From Putridiphycobacter sp965230195 (GTDB lineage Bacteria > Bacteroidota > Bacteroidia > Flavobacteriales_D > Crocinitomicaceae), in the NCBI GenBank assembly GCA_965230195.1, contig OZ245997.1:2914001-2978000 (forward strand): DNA of 64,000 nucleotides, in the 5' to 3' direction. The notes below the pieces were generated by a model. The model made no database searches and had not been told where the DNA came from. It saw nothing but the letters and a program-made list of their open reading frames with translations. The translations under genes were made by a program, and so were the position numbers. Positions 53,575 to 62,508 of this stretch are shown one piece after another. How positions within the stretch are numbered: the stretch's first letter is position 1; every line of letters begins with the position of its first letter.

Positions 53575-53612
53575 ATACCATTACCAGGTGAGTACCTATC
53601 TGTTAATGGTAT
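53575..53612 (-). repeat. inverted repeat overlapping the end of the HD-domain gene
   Basis: Outer arms ATACCATTA (53575-53583) and its complement (53604-53612), and inner arms AGGT (53586-53589) and ACCT (53594-53597). It spans the stop codon of the HD-domain gene (53596-53598) and lacks a T run, so it may be an RNA-stability hairpin rather than a standard terminator. Confidence 0.35.
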
Positions 53613-54210
53613 CCAGTTCCTTTTCCAGATTAATCTTAGCCTGATTTTCGTATTTATTATTGAAATGATCAGTTTTAAAGATTTGAGGCAATTTAATAAA
53701 ATGCTTTAAAGCATTAATTCTACCCTTATTAAAAATATCATCAGGATAAAAACGATATTCTTCTCTTATTTTTTCAGTATACAGAATATAGTCAGCTTCA
53801 GGTTGCCCAAGAATTGCTAAGTCGGCGTCAATAAAATAATTCGTATCGGTATCATCACTTTCAAGATGTGATTCTGTGGCCAGTATTTGATCAACACATT
53901 TTTCGATATTATTGAACTTCGTTTTTTGAAGCGTTTTACTTAAAAAGTCAGCACTTTTAACCTCGTTATTGGTTGCGGTAATGCTGTAAATAATGTCATG
54001 GTAAAAAACGGAGAACAAAACAGTATCCCATTCATTAATTTCTGACTTGATATCAGAAAGTTCAGATACCAAATGTGTTAAATGTGTCAGATTGTGATAA
54101 TGCCTTTTGGAATGGGAATGTAAAGCTTTTATCTCACTCCAGCATTTGTCATTATAAGCTTTGTCTGCTGAGTATTTACCGATTAAAGTTATAAAAGTCT
54201 CTTTTAGCAT
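53596..54210 (-). CDS. HD-domain metal-dependent hydrolase (COG4339 type)
   Basis: 204 residues. HD-superfamily motifs: RHYHNLTHLTHLVSEL near the N-terminus, FYHDIIYS (His-Asp pair) in the middle, and DADLAILG later with further acidic residues. The COG4339 group of predicted metal-dependent hydrolases is widespread but its substrate is unproven. Cytoplasmic. A hairpin overlaps its 3' end (53575-53612). Confidence 0.85.
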   Translation of the reverse strand: MLKETFITLIGKYSADKAYNDKCWSEIKALHSHSKRHYHNLTHLTHLVSELSDIKSEINEWDTVLFSVFYHDIIYSITATNNEVKSADFLSKTLQKTKFNNIEKCVDQILATESHLESDDTDTNYFIDADLAILGQPEADYILYTEKIREEYRFYPDDIFNKGRINALKHFIKLPQIFKTDHFNNKYENQAKINLEKELDTINR

Positions 54211-54377
54211 CTGATTTCCAATATATTTATTAAATATAATTATTTTATTGAATTAGCTCTTTGAGTTTAGTCTTTTTTCGAATCAGTTCAAGTAAACAGT
54301 GAAGTGTATGAGAAGGTTCGACCTGGTTTGATCGAAACGCAATAAAAATCACATTTAATTTCAGGCTTATTTCATAG

Positions 54378-54722
54378 TTAACCAAACCAACTGAAATACT
54401 TGATTCCTGCAAAAACACCGTCTGAACGTTCTTCGATAATATAATTTTCCAAATACAATCCGGCACCTCTTCCGGTTTGTAAGTCAAAGCCATAATGATG
54501 CCACGGACAAACGATTTTTCCATCTTCACATTGGGCAAGATTCAGTTTAGCTCCCTGATGAGGGCAGGTATCTGAAGTCAGGTAAAATTGACCATTATGC
54601 TGAATCAAAAGTCTGGTCTCTCCATTAACCTGAATGGTAACGATTTTTCGTTTGATTGTCAGTTGTTTTAATTCTTCAATTGAGTCAGCAAATTTGATCC
54701 ATTTCGTTTTAAGTGAAAACAT
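54378..54722 (-). CDS. Rieske [2Fe-2S] domain protein
   Basis: 114 residues from the ATG at 54722; the frame is open further upstream to 55040, but that region runs through the promoter area of the divergent VWA gene. The Rieske cluster ligands are intact: Cys53-Pro-His55 and Cys72-x2-His75, in TCPHQGA and CPWHHYGF. Small soluble Rieske proteins act as electron carriers or as the ferredoxin part of oxygenases; no oxygenase partner is nearby. Confidence 0.85.
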   Translation of the reverse strand: MFSLKTKWIKFADSIEELKQLTIKRKIVTIQVNGETRLLIQHNGQFYLTSDTCPHQGAKLNLAQCEDGKIVCPWHHYGFDLQTGRGAGLYLENYIIEERSDGVFAGIKYFSWFG

Positions 54723-54957
54723 TTTGGGTATGATTGGTGATTGAAAGTTAAAGAATAATAGTTGGTTTTCGAAATTCATACACAGAATTTCAGACAATCT
54801 GTCGTGATAATTGGGTGTTTTAAGGTGATTTCCTGTGATTATATTCAGGCAAAGCCGAGGTTCAGCGGGGTGTTTTTCCTGTCTATTTAAAGTGTTTAGC
54901 CTCTGTTTTTTAGAAAGTTGACAGGGTAATTTTACACAAAAACTTAAAACTAATATT

Positions 54958-57900
54958 ATGGCTTGTTTAAACTTAACACCCGGAGACTTTATGGTGGGAA
55001 ACAATTGGTTGAGCGGACCAACTGATTTCACAACTGCCAATGGTACTCATCTTGAAATCCGTACCAACGGACCTAACCCGGGATTATTTGTCTCAAGAAA
55101 TGGAGACAATGAAAATTTTCCTGCAGGTGCGGGAGATCAAATGCATTATATCAGATTCGGTGCTTCAAATAACTATATTTTGGTGATGAAAGTTCAGTCC
55201 GGTGGTAATCGTTTTGTAACTTTAATTGATTCTGCCAGTTCAAACGGGTTGAATAGTGAACAAATACTTTTTGTGAATTTACCTTCTAATTTACCCTTAC
55301 CTTTTGTAACGGTGTCGCAGGGAAGTGGAGATTTATTTTACATTCAATCACCTACTAATGGTGGACAAATAAATAACATTCAAATTTGCAGAAGTGATAC
55401 CGGAGATACATTGTGTACAGCAGTACCATATACTCCGAACAATTTGGGAGGAGCCAGAATAACTGCCACTCACCTTGAGATTTTTGATGGCGGAACGATA
55501 AAAAGTACTTGTAATTTACCTCAGGGAGATTGTGATGTCAGTCCTTCAACACAGAATTTTCCTGATGCTGTATTGGGGGCTGGTGTTGATCCCTCTCTTT
55601 CAAGTCATATTGAACAATTTACTATCGAAAATGATGGGGACAATTGTTTAACAATTAACAGCATTACAAATGTAGCACCTTACACTGTAGTTGGGGCTTC
55701 TTTCCCAATTGAATTAGATGCCGGTGAGAGTATTAATATAGATGTACAATTTGCACCACCTGCAATTGGTAACTATAACAATGTAGAATTACCAATTGTT
55801 CCGGCTCCACCTCAGGGAGATACCTTTTTAAGGTGTAGTGGTGAAGCCAGGGAGGCTGATTTATCTATTTCATATTCAGGAACAGTAAATTTTGGAACAT
55901 TACCAGTTGGGACGAATGATTCAAGAAACCTTGTGATAACTAATAATGGGGAAGCTGATGTTACAATTAATTTTCCAGCCTCACCAGGAGGGTTAGATTA
56001 TAGCTGGGGAGCCAATAACAGTACAATTTCTCCGGGAGGTAATGTGACAATTCCCATTACTTATTCTCCATCATCAGAAGGAAATAATTGTTATAACCAT
56101 TCCTTTACGAGTAATGCCAATGGGAGTCCACACAATGTTAGTTTTTGTGGAACAGGTTGTGTAGCAAATGCAGAGATGAATGTGATAACACCACCAGGTG
56201 CTTTTATTGATTTTGGCGAAGTTCAACGGCAGTTCCGTACCATTAGAATAATACGGGTTCAAAATCCGGCTGACGGCCCTTTAAACTTCAGGGCTTCAGT
56301 AACCGGACCAAATGCTGATTTATTTGGTATTCAGCCTGAAAGTGGATCAATTACAAATCCGGTTTCAAATCAATTGTTCACGGTAAACCCTGTTTCTCCT
56401 TGTGGAGCATTGAGCACCGGAAGTGGTGAGGTAGTATTTGCGGTCACGTTCTATGGAAATGATGTACCTGGCACTTACAATGCTACACTGGTTATTAATA
56501 ATCACAATGCCACTAATGTGGCTCAACCTGAACTCACCTATGATTTGCAGGCAGAAATTATTCCGTTAATAAATGTAGATGCTGAATTGGTAATTGACAG
56601 GTCAGGGAGTATGGGTGAAAATTCAGGTGACAGAAGAAAGATTGATACCGCAGTGGATGCGGGAAAGCTATTTATTGAATTGGCCAGACCGGATGTTGAA
56701 GACAGAGTTGGTGTGGTTCGTTTTAATGATACACCTGAGGTTGTGACTGGTTTATCAATTGATTTTATTACGGCTGCCAATCAAAGTGGAAAAGCCAATA
56801 CACTTAATCAGGCAACCACATTATTGCCTGATGGCGGAACAGCTGTAGCCGGAGGTGTTATTGTTGCCATTGATGATATTGATACACACCCGCGAGCTGT
56901 TGCCCCACCGGCTTTGAATACAGCAGTAGTGGTGTTAACAGATGGACATGATAATACACCATACCTTAACCCTGCTGATAATGTAGAGTACAGCCTGCTT
57001 GGTGAAAACGGGACAACACCATTGCCTATACCACCGGATAAAAAAATATATGCTGTTGGAATAGGTGATAATATTGATAATGGCAGGCTAAGTGAATTGG
57101 CCTCAGGAACTGGTGGTAATTACCTGCATGTTCAGAACTTTTCCGGACTGGATTATTTCAAACTGGAAAAGCATTTTACTCAGATTTATATGGATTTGGT
57201 TGATTTATCAGGTGCAGTTGATCCTACTTATTTGATTGATCCGGGTGAAAAACATACTCAGGTATTGGATGTTTTGTCAGGAGATACCAGTTTTATGGTG
57301 GTGGTTTTCGACAGAGATGGTATTCGAATACCATTCTATGCAGAATCTCCACAGGGAGAGGTAATTGATTTGTTTGGAGCACCTCCCGGATTTCAAATTC
57401 GTCCGGGTATTTCACCAACAGCACGATTTTTAGAAGTTAAATTGCCTGTGGGAGAACCTGAACGTTACTCCGGACAATGGAAAATAATTGTTGAGCATCA
57501 GGGTGAAGCTTGCTACTATGGTTATCAGACGCATAGTTTAACGCATCTGGATAAATTTAGTTCTACACGAAAATGCAAGTCATATGATGATCCAATCATG
57601 TATGGAATAGCCATAGGCGTTGGATCGAACTTTAGAATGCAACCTTATGTTAATCCTGGTATTGTAAAGGTAGGTGAGGCCATAAATCTCAATGCTTTAA
57701 TTACCGAATATACGCTTCCGGTTACAGGTTGCACAGTTACGGTTGAGGCAAAAGCTCCTGATGGAGCCATTAGTCATCATACCTTATTTGATGATGGTAA
57801 CCATAATGATGAGGATGCAAATGATGGTAATTATGGTAAGGCCTTTATGCAAACCCACGTTTCAGGAATGTATGAATTTACTTTCAGGGCCTCAGGATTG

Positions 57901-58098
57901 AACCGGGATGGTGAAAAAGTGAACCGTGAGGCAGTGAGAACAAAATTTGTAGAGGGTAACGTGCCATTGATTCCTGAAAGACCTGTTGGAACAGGAAAGG
58001 GAGATGATTGTTGTGATAACCTCATTAAATGGCTCCGACTGGTATTTATAGGCATCATATTAGTAGTACTGTTACTAATTTATCAGTCATTTAGATAA
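54958..58098 (+). CDS. large VWA/ASH-domain protein with a C-terminal membrane anchor and no signal peptide
   Basis: 1046 residues. N-terminal part (~1-195) beta-rich and unassigned; ASH (choice-of-anchor D) domains at about 198-300, 300-400 and 408-540; a von Willebrand A domain (about 543-750) with intact MIDAS: DRSGSMG (Asp at about 546), GGT at about 626 and LTDGHDN at about 661; then two beta-sandwich regions. A single hydrophobic span near 1024-1044 (WLRLVFIGIILVVLLLIYQ) is followed by only three residues. No signal peptide or lipobox is seen at the start. Such tail-anchored topology would leave the body in the cytoplasm. Function unknown; VWA domains usually bind protein partners. Confidence 0.8.
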   Translation: MACLNLTPGDFMVGNNWLSGPTDFTTANGTHLEIRTNGPNPGLFVSRNGDNENFPAGAGDQMHYIRFGASNNYILVMKVQSGGNRFVTLIDSASSNGLNSEQILFVNLPSNLPLPFVTVSQGSGDLFYIQSPTNGGQINNIQICRSDTGDTLCTAVPYTPNNLGGARITATHLEIFDGGTIKSTCNLPQGDCDVSPSTQNFPDAVLGAGVDPSLSSHIEQFTIENDGDNCLTINSITNVAPYTVVGASFPIELDAGESINIDVQFAPPAIGNYNNVELPIVPAPPQGDTFLRCSGEAREADLSISYSGTVNFGTLPVGTNDSRNLVITNNGEADVTINFPASPGGLDYSWGANNSTISPGGNVTIPITYSPSSEGNNCYNHSFTSNANGSPHNVSFCGTGCVANAEMNVITPPGAFIDFGEVQRQFRTIRIIRVQNPADGPLNFRASVTGPNADLFGIQPESGSITNPVSNQLFTVNPVSPCGALSTGSGEVVFAVTFYGNDVPGTYNATLVINNHNATNVAQPELTYDLQAEIIPLINVDAELVIDRSGSMGENSGDRRKIDTAVDAGKLFIELARPDVEDRVGVVRFNDTPEVVTGLSIDFITAANQSGKANTLNQATTLLPDGGTAVAGGVIVAIDDIDTHPRAVAPPALNTAVVVLTDGHDNTPYLNPADNVEYSLLGENGTTPLPIPPDKKIYAVGIGDNIDNGRLSELASGTGGNYLHVQNFSGLDYFKLEKHFTQIYMDLVDLSGAVDPTYLIDPGEKHTQVLDVLSGDTSFMVVVFDRDGIRIPFYAESPQGEVIDLFGAPPGFQIRPGISPTARFLEVKLPVGEPERYSGQWKIIVEHQGEACYYGYQTHSLTHLDKFSSTRKCKSYDDPIMYGIAIGVGSNFRMQPYVNPGIVKVGEAINLNALITEYTLPVTGCTVTVEAKAPDGAISHHTLFDDGNHNDEDANDGNYGKAFMQTHVSGMYEFTFRASGLNRDGEKVNREAVRTKFVEGNVPLIPERPVGTGKGDDCCDNLIKWLRLVFIGIILVVLLLIYQSFR

Positions 58099-58120
58099 GA
58101 TAAATTTAACTAAGTATAAT

Positions 58121-58156
58121 TGACAGAAGCAGGATTTTATACCTGCTTCTGCATTT
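58121..58156. terminator. hairpin between the VWA gene and the HemG-like gene
   Basis: Arms CAGAAGCAGG (58124-58133) and CCTGCTTCTG (58142-58151) form a 10-pair stem with an 8-base loop, followed by CATTTT on the plus strand; the T run is weak. It lies between convergent genes and probably terminates the VWA gene. Confidence 0.6.
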
Positions 58157-58184
58157 TAATATCAATTTAATTGATGAAAACTGA

Positions 58185-58721
58185 TCAGTCAGTATTGTGT
58201 TTATTAGCGAAACCAATCACAAACTCTTTAACCGCTTGCCAATCGGTATATTCATGGTCCCTGGATGTGTCGGTGTCTCCTCCTTGTTTTTTGGCAATCA
58301 TTCTCATGATTAGCTTTTTAAAATAATCATATTTCGTATATTTTAATGCACCGGCAATATGACTCACTTCCAAAGCATTCCACTTTGTGTGTTTTAAGAA
58401 TTTTTTAGCAATTTCTCTCACTTCCTGATGTTCTTCCTCAATGTCGGAGGCCACTGCCATACAAACGGAAAAAAATGCGGACGGCATGCTGTTAAGCTCA
58501 TCCACATTTTCCATTATATATTCTTTTACTGAAGTTTGATATTTATGTATATGAATAGAGCTTCCAATCAGGATAGCGTCAAAATTAGTGGGTAGAGGAG
58601 GTTCATCAGTGGCATCAGCAATCATCACTTTATGATTTTCTTCCTGAAGTACCTCTTCCATATAACGGGCAATTTTTCTGGTTTGACCTTCACCAGTACC
58701 ATAAATAATCAATATTTTCAT
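58185..58721 (-). CDS. hemG: HemG-like flavodoxin, menaquinone-dependent protoporphyrinogen IX dehydrogenase
   Basis: 178 residues from ATG 58721 (MKILIIYGTGEGQTRKIA); an in-frame upstream extension is not needed. The FMN-phosphate loop is GTGEGQT, and the HemG-type signature follows (GALKYTKYDYFKKLIMRMIAKKQGGDTDTSRDHEYTDW). HemG oxidises protoporphyrinogen to protoporphyrin IX in haem synthesis, with electrons going to quinone. The membrane-protein gene before it (58818-59429) has an FNR-type box in front. Some flavodoxins of this group act in other redox steps; the label is by family. Confidence 0.83.
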   Translation of the reverse strand: MKILIIYGTGEGQTRKIARYMEEVLQEENHKVMIADATDEPPLPTNFDAILIGSSIHIHKYQTSVKEYIMENVDELNSMPSAFFSVCMAVASDIEEEHQEVREIAKKFLKHTKWNALEVSHIAGALKYTKYDYFKKLIMRMIAKKQGGDTDTSRDHEYTDWQAVKEFVIGFANKHNTD

Positions 58722-58817
58722 TTTCTTAGTTATTACAGATTTAGTAATGCAATTATCAGTTTTGAAATTACTTAAAACCAAAAGATGAAAAAATGATGAG
58801 ACTCATGTTATTTGGTT

Positions 58818-59429
58818 TTATTTTCCCATTAACTCCTGATAAACTTCAGGAAGTTCAAATCCGTTAAAACCATTGGTCATGCCGTAAAAGAGTACCGGAA
58901 GTAACATTGCTCCAACAATAATGATTGACAAGGACTGTTGACCTGGTGTTAAGCCCAGAATGGATCGCTTCATTTTTTTACCATGAATAGCAGCAATATG
59001 ACCAAAAAAGGAAAAAACAGCTAAACCATAGTAAGGAATAAAAAACAAGTTGAGTGGAAAGGTATTCAAACCGGCTGCTCCAAAGTAAAAATCAGTGTCC
59101 AGATTTAATACAATTCGCCCGGTAAGTACAGCCCCAACATGAATAATGAGGAATATAGCCATGTAAAAACCGGAGAAGAATTGTAACCTTTCTAATTTAC
59201 TGCCAATTGTTTTCCGTTTCGAAAAAAATAGTTTTAATCCCGAAATAATTTGAATCACTACACATGACATTAACAATGCCTCAACAAAAATATTCCGATA
59301 GATAACCCGCAAATTATCCATTAATTGCATATGTTTTTCAACTCCTGTGAGGCTATAGAAATGATTAAAGAGATGTGCGCCAATAAAAAGTGTTAGTACT
59401 ATTCCTGATATGTAATGAATTCGCTTCAT
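58818..59429 (-). CDS. membrane protein with histidine pairs, cytochrome b-like
   Basis: 203 residues with five membrane segments. Histidines lie within or near the segments (HLFNH in the first, IIHVGAVLTG in the third, FFGHIAAIHGKK in the fourth), compatible with two b-type haem sites, as in small quinone-linked cytochromes. No assigned family. A perfect FNR-type box lies 46 bases upstream of the ATG (59475-59488). Followed after 96 bases by hemG. Confidence 0.65.
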   Translation of the reverse strand: MKRIHYISGIVLTLFIGAHLFNHFYSLTGVEKHMQLMDNLRVIYRNIFVEALLMSCVVIQIISGLKLFFSKRKTIGSKLERLQFFSGFYMAIFLIIHVGAVLTGRIVLNLDTDFYFGAAGLNTFPLNLFFIPYYGLAVFSFFGHIAAIHGKKMKRSILGLTPGQQSLSIIIVGAMLLPVLFYGMTNGFNGFELPEVYQELMGK

Positions 59430-59474
59430 AATTTAAATTTTGAGCAAATTTCATACAATGCCTTTAAATTTCAT

Positions 59475-59488
59475 TTGATCTATATCAA
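59475..59488. promoter_or_regulatory. perfect FNR-type box TTGAT-N4-ATCAA
   Basis: TTGATCTATATCAA: TTGAT, four bases, ATCAA, an exact match to the FNR half-site pair. It overlaps the stop codon (59485-59487) of the Crp/Fnr gene upstream and lies 46 bases before the ATG of the cytochrome b-like gene. The adjacent regulator carries the recognition sequence LETLSR that matches the residues used by FNR (Glu-x2-Ser-Arg) for TTGAT. Confidence 0.65.
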
Positions 59489-60066
59489 ATTCCGTATTTC
59501 GGGTTACGAATTCTACTCAATGTCTCAAGCGTGATTCCCAGATAAGATGCAATATGGGTGAGTGGAATCCTCTGCGTAATGTCCGGCCGGATTTTTAGCA
59601 GGTTTTCATAGCTTTTAAGGGCGGTCTCAAATTGAAAATCGACAATGCGTTGCTGTAATTGAAGCATGGTTTGAGTTACAATTTGCTTACCAAGCCGGTC
59701 AAAGTCCAAATACTGATCGGATAGTTTATTGACATCTTCTCTTTGGATTTCAAGCAGGATACATGACTCAATAGTTTCAATATAGTGTGGACTTGGGATA
59801 TCCAGGAAAAAGCTGTTAATTGAGCAAATGAAGTTGTTTTCGAAGGCAAACCAATCCGAAATATCTTTTCCATCCTTGATATAGTAGGCTCGTGCACTGC
59901 CTGAGGCAATATAGAAAACCTTATCTGAATAAGCACCTTCTCTGACAATCTGAGTCCCTTTTTCCAGATTCAAAACATTAGAATGGGCTGCTAAATCAGT
60001 CATACAATCTGTTGATAATTTAAAGTAATTCTCAGTTATCGATTCTATGATTTCGGTTTTATTCAT
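59485..60066 (-). CDS. Crp/Fnr family transcriptional regulator (LETLSR recognition helix)
   Basis: 193 residues from the ATG at 60066 (a GTG two codons earlier directly abuts the MepB stop). Effector-type beta-roll (SDKVFYIASGSARAYYIKDG) and a C-terminal helix-turn-helix with HIASYLGITLETLSRIRN. The Glu-x2-Ser-Arg triad is identical to that of FNR in its DNA-contacting helix. The typical N-terminal FNR cysteines are absent, so oxygen sensing by an iron-sulfur cluster is not indicated. Candidate regulator of the FNR-type box overlapping its own 3' end. Co-transcribed with MepB. Confidence 0.88.
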   Translation of the reverse strand: MNKTEIIESITENYFKLSTDCMTDLAAHSNVLNLEKGTQIVREGAYSDKVFYIASGSARAYYIKDGKDISDWFAFENNFICSINSFFLDIPSPHYIETIESCILLEIQREDVNKLSDQYLDFDRLGKQIVTQTMLQLQQRIVDFQFETALKSYENLLKIRPDITQRIPLTHIASYLGITLETLSRIRNPKYGI

Positions 60067-60072
60067 CAGCAC

Positions 60073-60582
60073 CTAACCTTTTTTGATATTGTACAAATTT
60101 TCAACTTTTTTGAAGTCAGTTTCATCACAAATTTCATAAAAAAAATCAACTTGCCATTTTTGGGTTTTGGCTGCTTGTTTACTTTTAACCGATACCCATG
60201 GTGGATAAACTCTAAAACCACGTTTTCCATCCTTACTCCCTGATGAAATTATCCTGTTTTGTAACAGTATTGATTTTGGAAAAACAAATTGTCCCAAACG
60301 GTTATCCTGATTAATATTAATGACATAAAAGTCAAATGAATCTGATTCATCAAATGGTGTGGTAATTCCACTACTATCTCGTTTCCAAAAAGTGACAAAT
60401 AAACCTTGCTTTTTAGGTGTGGTTTTAGCAGTTCTGCAAATGATACCCAGTCCGTTTATTTTAAATTGACAAGCTTCATATTCCTGGCTTTCACCTTCGT
60501 ATTTAAACTCATTTATATCCATGCTAAACTTGTCGTAAATACTGGTTTTAATTATATGAAGTATGTTGTTTTTTTCAATCAC
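60073..60582 (-). CDS. MepB family protein
   Basis: 169 residues starting with GTG at 60582; the next ATG is 20 residues in and would remove conserved residues. Family pattern: QEYEACQFKINGLGIICRTAKTTPKKQGLFVTFWKR, then SKDGKRGFRVYPPWV and KTQKWQVDFFYEI. MepB of staphylococci is co-transcribed with the multidrug exporter MepA and its regulator, but the protein's activity is unknown. Here it is followed after 7 bases by a Crp/Fnr regulator; no MATE transporter is nearby. Confidence 0.85.
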   Translation of the reverse strand: MIEKNNILHIIKTSIYDKFSMDINEFKYEGESQEYEACQFKINGLGIICRTAKTTPKKQGLFVTFWKRDSSGITTPFDESDSFDFYVININQDNRLGQFVFPKSILLQNRIISSGSKDGKRGFRVYPPWVSVKSKQAAKTQKWQVDFFYEICDETDFKKVENLYNIKKG

Positions 60583-60690
60583 TTTGTTAGCAAATTTGTG
60601 GAAGTAAATATAATAGAATTAAGAAACCTGACAGCTGTACCTGCACTCATTAAAAAATGAGCACAAAGTGAATTGAAAAGACTCTGTTTA

Positions 60691-61812
60691 TTAATCAGGC
60701 AGCCAAAGCTTGTCAATTTGAGAAAACATTTTCAAATCGCTAAAACTTTGGGTACTATTCATCATCATTATTCTGATTACCCCCTTTTCCGGATAAACTC
60801 TGACTTCACAGGAATAGCCACCTCCACCACCAGGATGGTAATAACTTTGTTGTTGGGCTACTATGCCATGCCACCATCCCAGGGTTTGGTTAGCAGTTTT
60901 AGTATTACCATAAGATTGTGGTTTAAACGTTGTATTTAAAGTGGCTTCGCTAACCAGTTGATATTGTAATAAAGCTGACATTAGTTTAGCTAAACCGCGT
61001 GCATTGGCAAAACCGCCACCAAAGCCTAGTCCTTTCATATAAAGGTTGTTTAAACTTTGCCAGTTTTTGTTTTTCGGCCCATAATATTTTTTACTGTCAA
61101 TAAGTAAGGAATACAACCAGTGCATTAAGGTTCTTCTTTTTTGATAGCCGGTTGCTGTTTGATTCGTGTATTTGAATCCGAGGTAATCGTTTGTGTCCAG
61201 GTTTAGTTTTGAGGTGATGTTTTGTTGAACATAGTCTTCGTAAGATAATCCGGAGACTTTTTCAACAACCGCACTTAAAACCAGAAAACCATAGTTGGAA
61301 TAAACATTTTTAGCACCTGGTTTGTATATGGTTTTATTGTACTTGGGTAAGGCATATTTTATAAAATCAGAATAATTGAAATCAGAATCCTCTTCTTCCA
61401 GATGCAATTCTTTAAAAAAGGGATTTCGGTTAAAACCTGCAGTATGAGAAAGTACCATCCTGACAGTAATGTCTTTCGAAAATGACATGTCAAGATAGTT
61501 TGAAATGGAAGCTTCGAGATCGATTAAGCCCTGCTCAATCAATTGCATCACCGAAATCATGGTTATAATTTTAGTGACCGAGTACATTTTAAATTGGGTT
61601 TCAGGAACAACCGGAGTAGCATTTTGAATATTAGATTGGCCTTTATTGTATTCGAATAAAACGCCTGTGGTATCTGCGACTATAAACTGAACACCTGGCG
61701 TTTTCTTATCAACAATATTTTGATCCAGATAGGTTGATAATGCTTCAAAATTCTGACTTTTTATTTCCTGTGATTTCATCATTATAAGAATTAGAAAAAT
61801 AAGAGATTTCAT
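60691..61812 (-). CDS. secreted serine hydrolase, class C beta-lactamase family
   Basis: 373 residues with a signal peptide (cleavage near KSQ, residue 20). Catalytic motifs of the class C/EstB-like family: S78-V-T-K81 (MYSVTKII), YSN in VYSNYGFLVLS, and the HxG-type YHPGGGGG near residue 328. It may be an esterase, peptidase or beta-lactamase; activity cannot be read. No close operon partner; the Crp/Fnr gene at 61885 is on the same strand upstream with 72 bases between. Confidence 0.85.
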   Translation of the reverse strand: MKSLIFLILIMMKSQEIKSQNFEALSTYLDQNIVDKKTPGVQFIVADTTGVLFEYNKGQSNIQNATPVVPETQFKMYSVTKIITMISVMQLIEQGLIDLEASISNYLDMSFSKDITVRMVLSHTAGFNRNPFFKELHLEEEDSDFNYSDFIKYALPKYNKTIYKPGAKNVYSNYGFLVLSAVVEKVSGLSYEDYVQQNITSKLNLDTNDYLGFKYTNQTATGYQKRRTLMHWLYSLLIDSKKYYGPKNKNWQSLNNLYMKGLGFGGGFANARGLAKLMSALLQYQLVSEATLNTTFKPQSYGNTKTANQTLGWWHGIVAQQQSYYHPGGGGGYSCEVRVYPEKGVIRIMMMNSTQSFSDLKMFSQIDKLWLPD

Positions 61813-61884
61813 TTAATTAAAATTAGTTCCGACAAAGAAAGAGTCGAAATTAATTTTCTGCATTAACAAATGTTAAAATCTGAA

Positions 61885-62475
61885 TTAGTCCTTCAGTTTT
61901 CTAAGTCTGCTTAATGAAACAGGGGAAATACCTAAATAAGAAGCGATATGATAGTGCGGAATTTCGTTTTCGAGTCCCTTATATTGTGTTCTGAACGATT
62001 GTAGTCTGATTTGGGCATTTTGGGAGAGGTGTAGTTTTTCCTTTTCAATTTTATATTTCAATTCCCTTTCCACAATTTGGTAGGCATATTGCTGAATATC
62101 ATTTCTTGTGCGAATAAGGTGATTAAACTTTTCGGCATCAAACTCTATGAAAATGATATCAGTTAATGCTTCAATAGAGCAGGAGTGCAGTCCATTAATA
62201 TTTCTCGTAAACAGGGGACAGACTGTATCTTCTCCTTTATAAAATGATATGTTCATTTCTTCTCCTTCAGTTCCAAGGTAATAATGCCTGATGATTCCTG
62301 ATACCAGGAAAATTTCATTAGAATACGATTGGTTTTCTTTAACAATGTATTCACCTTTTGAAATAGATTTTATACTTAATAAAGGCTTCAATGCTTCCCA
62401 GGATGAGTCACTAATGGCAAATACTTTAGTCAAATAGTTTCTGAAAATTTGATCCGGATTATCTGTTTCCTGCAT
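61885..62475 (-). CDS. Crp/Fnr family transcriptional regulator (PVSLSR recognition helix)
   Basis: 196 residues. Effector-type beta-roll (KGEYIVKENQSYSNEIFLVSGIIRHYY) and a helix-turn-helix with HIASYLGISPVSLSRLRK. The Glu of the FNR-type Glu-x2-Ser-Arg triad is replaced by Val, so a different DNA site is likely. Ligand unknown. It is upstream of the serine hydrolase gene on the same strand. Confidence 0.88.
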   Translation of the reverse strand: MQETDNPDQIFRNYLTKVFAISDSSWEALKPLLSIKSISKGEYIVKENQSYSNEIFLVSGIIRHYYLGTEGEEMNISFYKGEDTVCPLFTRNINGLHSCSIEALTDIIFIEFDAEKFNHLIRTRNDIQQYAYQIVERELKYKIEKEKLHLSQNAQIRLQSFRTQYKGLENEIPHYHIASYLGISPVSLSRLRKLKD

Positions 62476-62508
62476 TTTATTTTGTTTTGAAACTTTGGTA
62501 AAATGATT

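Noticed and set aside
54723..55040. Extended N-terminus of the Rieske protein reading frame up to 55040
   Set aside because: This region overlaps the promoter area and the first codons of the divergent VWA gene, and the residues show no conserved character; the ATG at 54722 gives a normal small Rieske protein.
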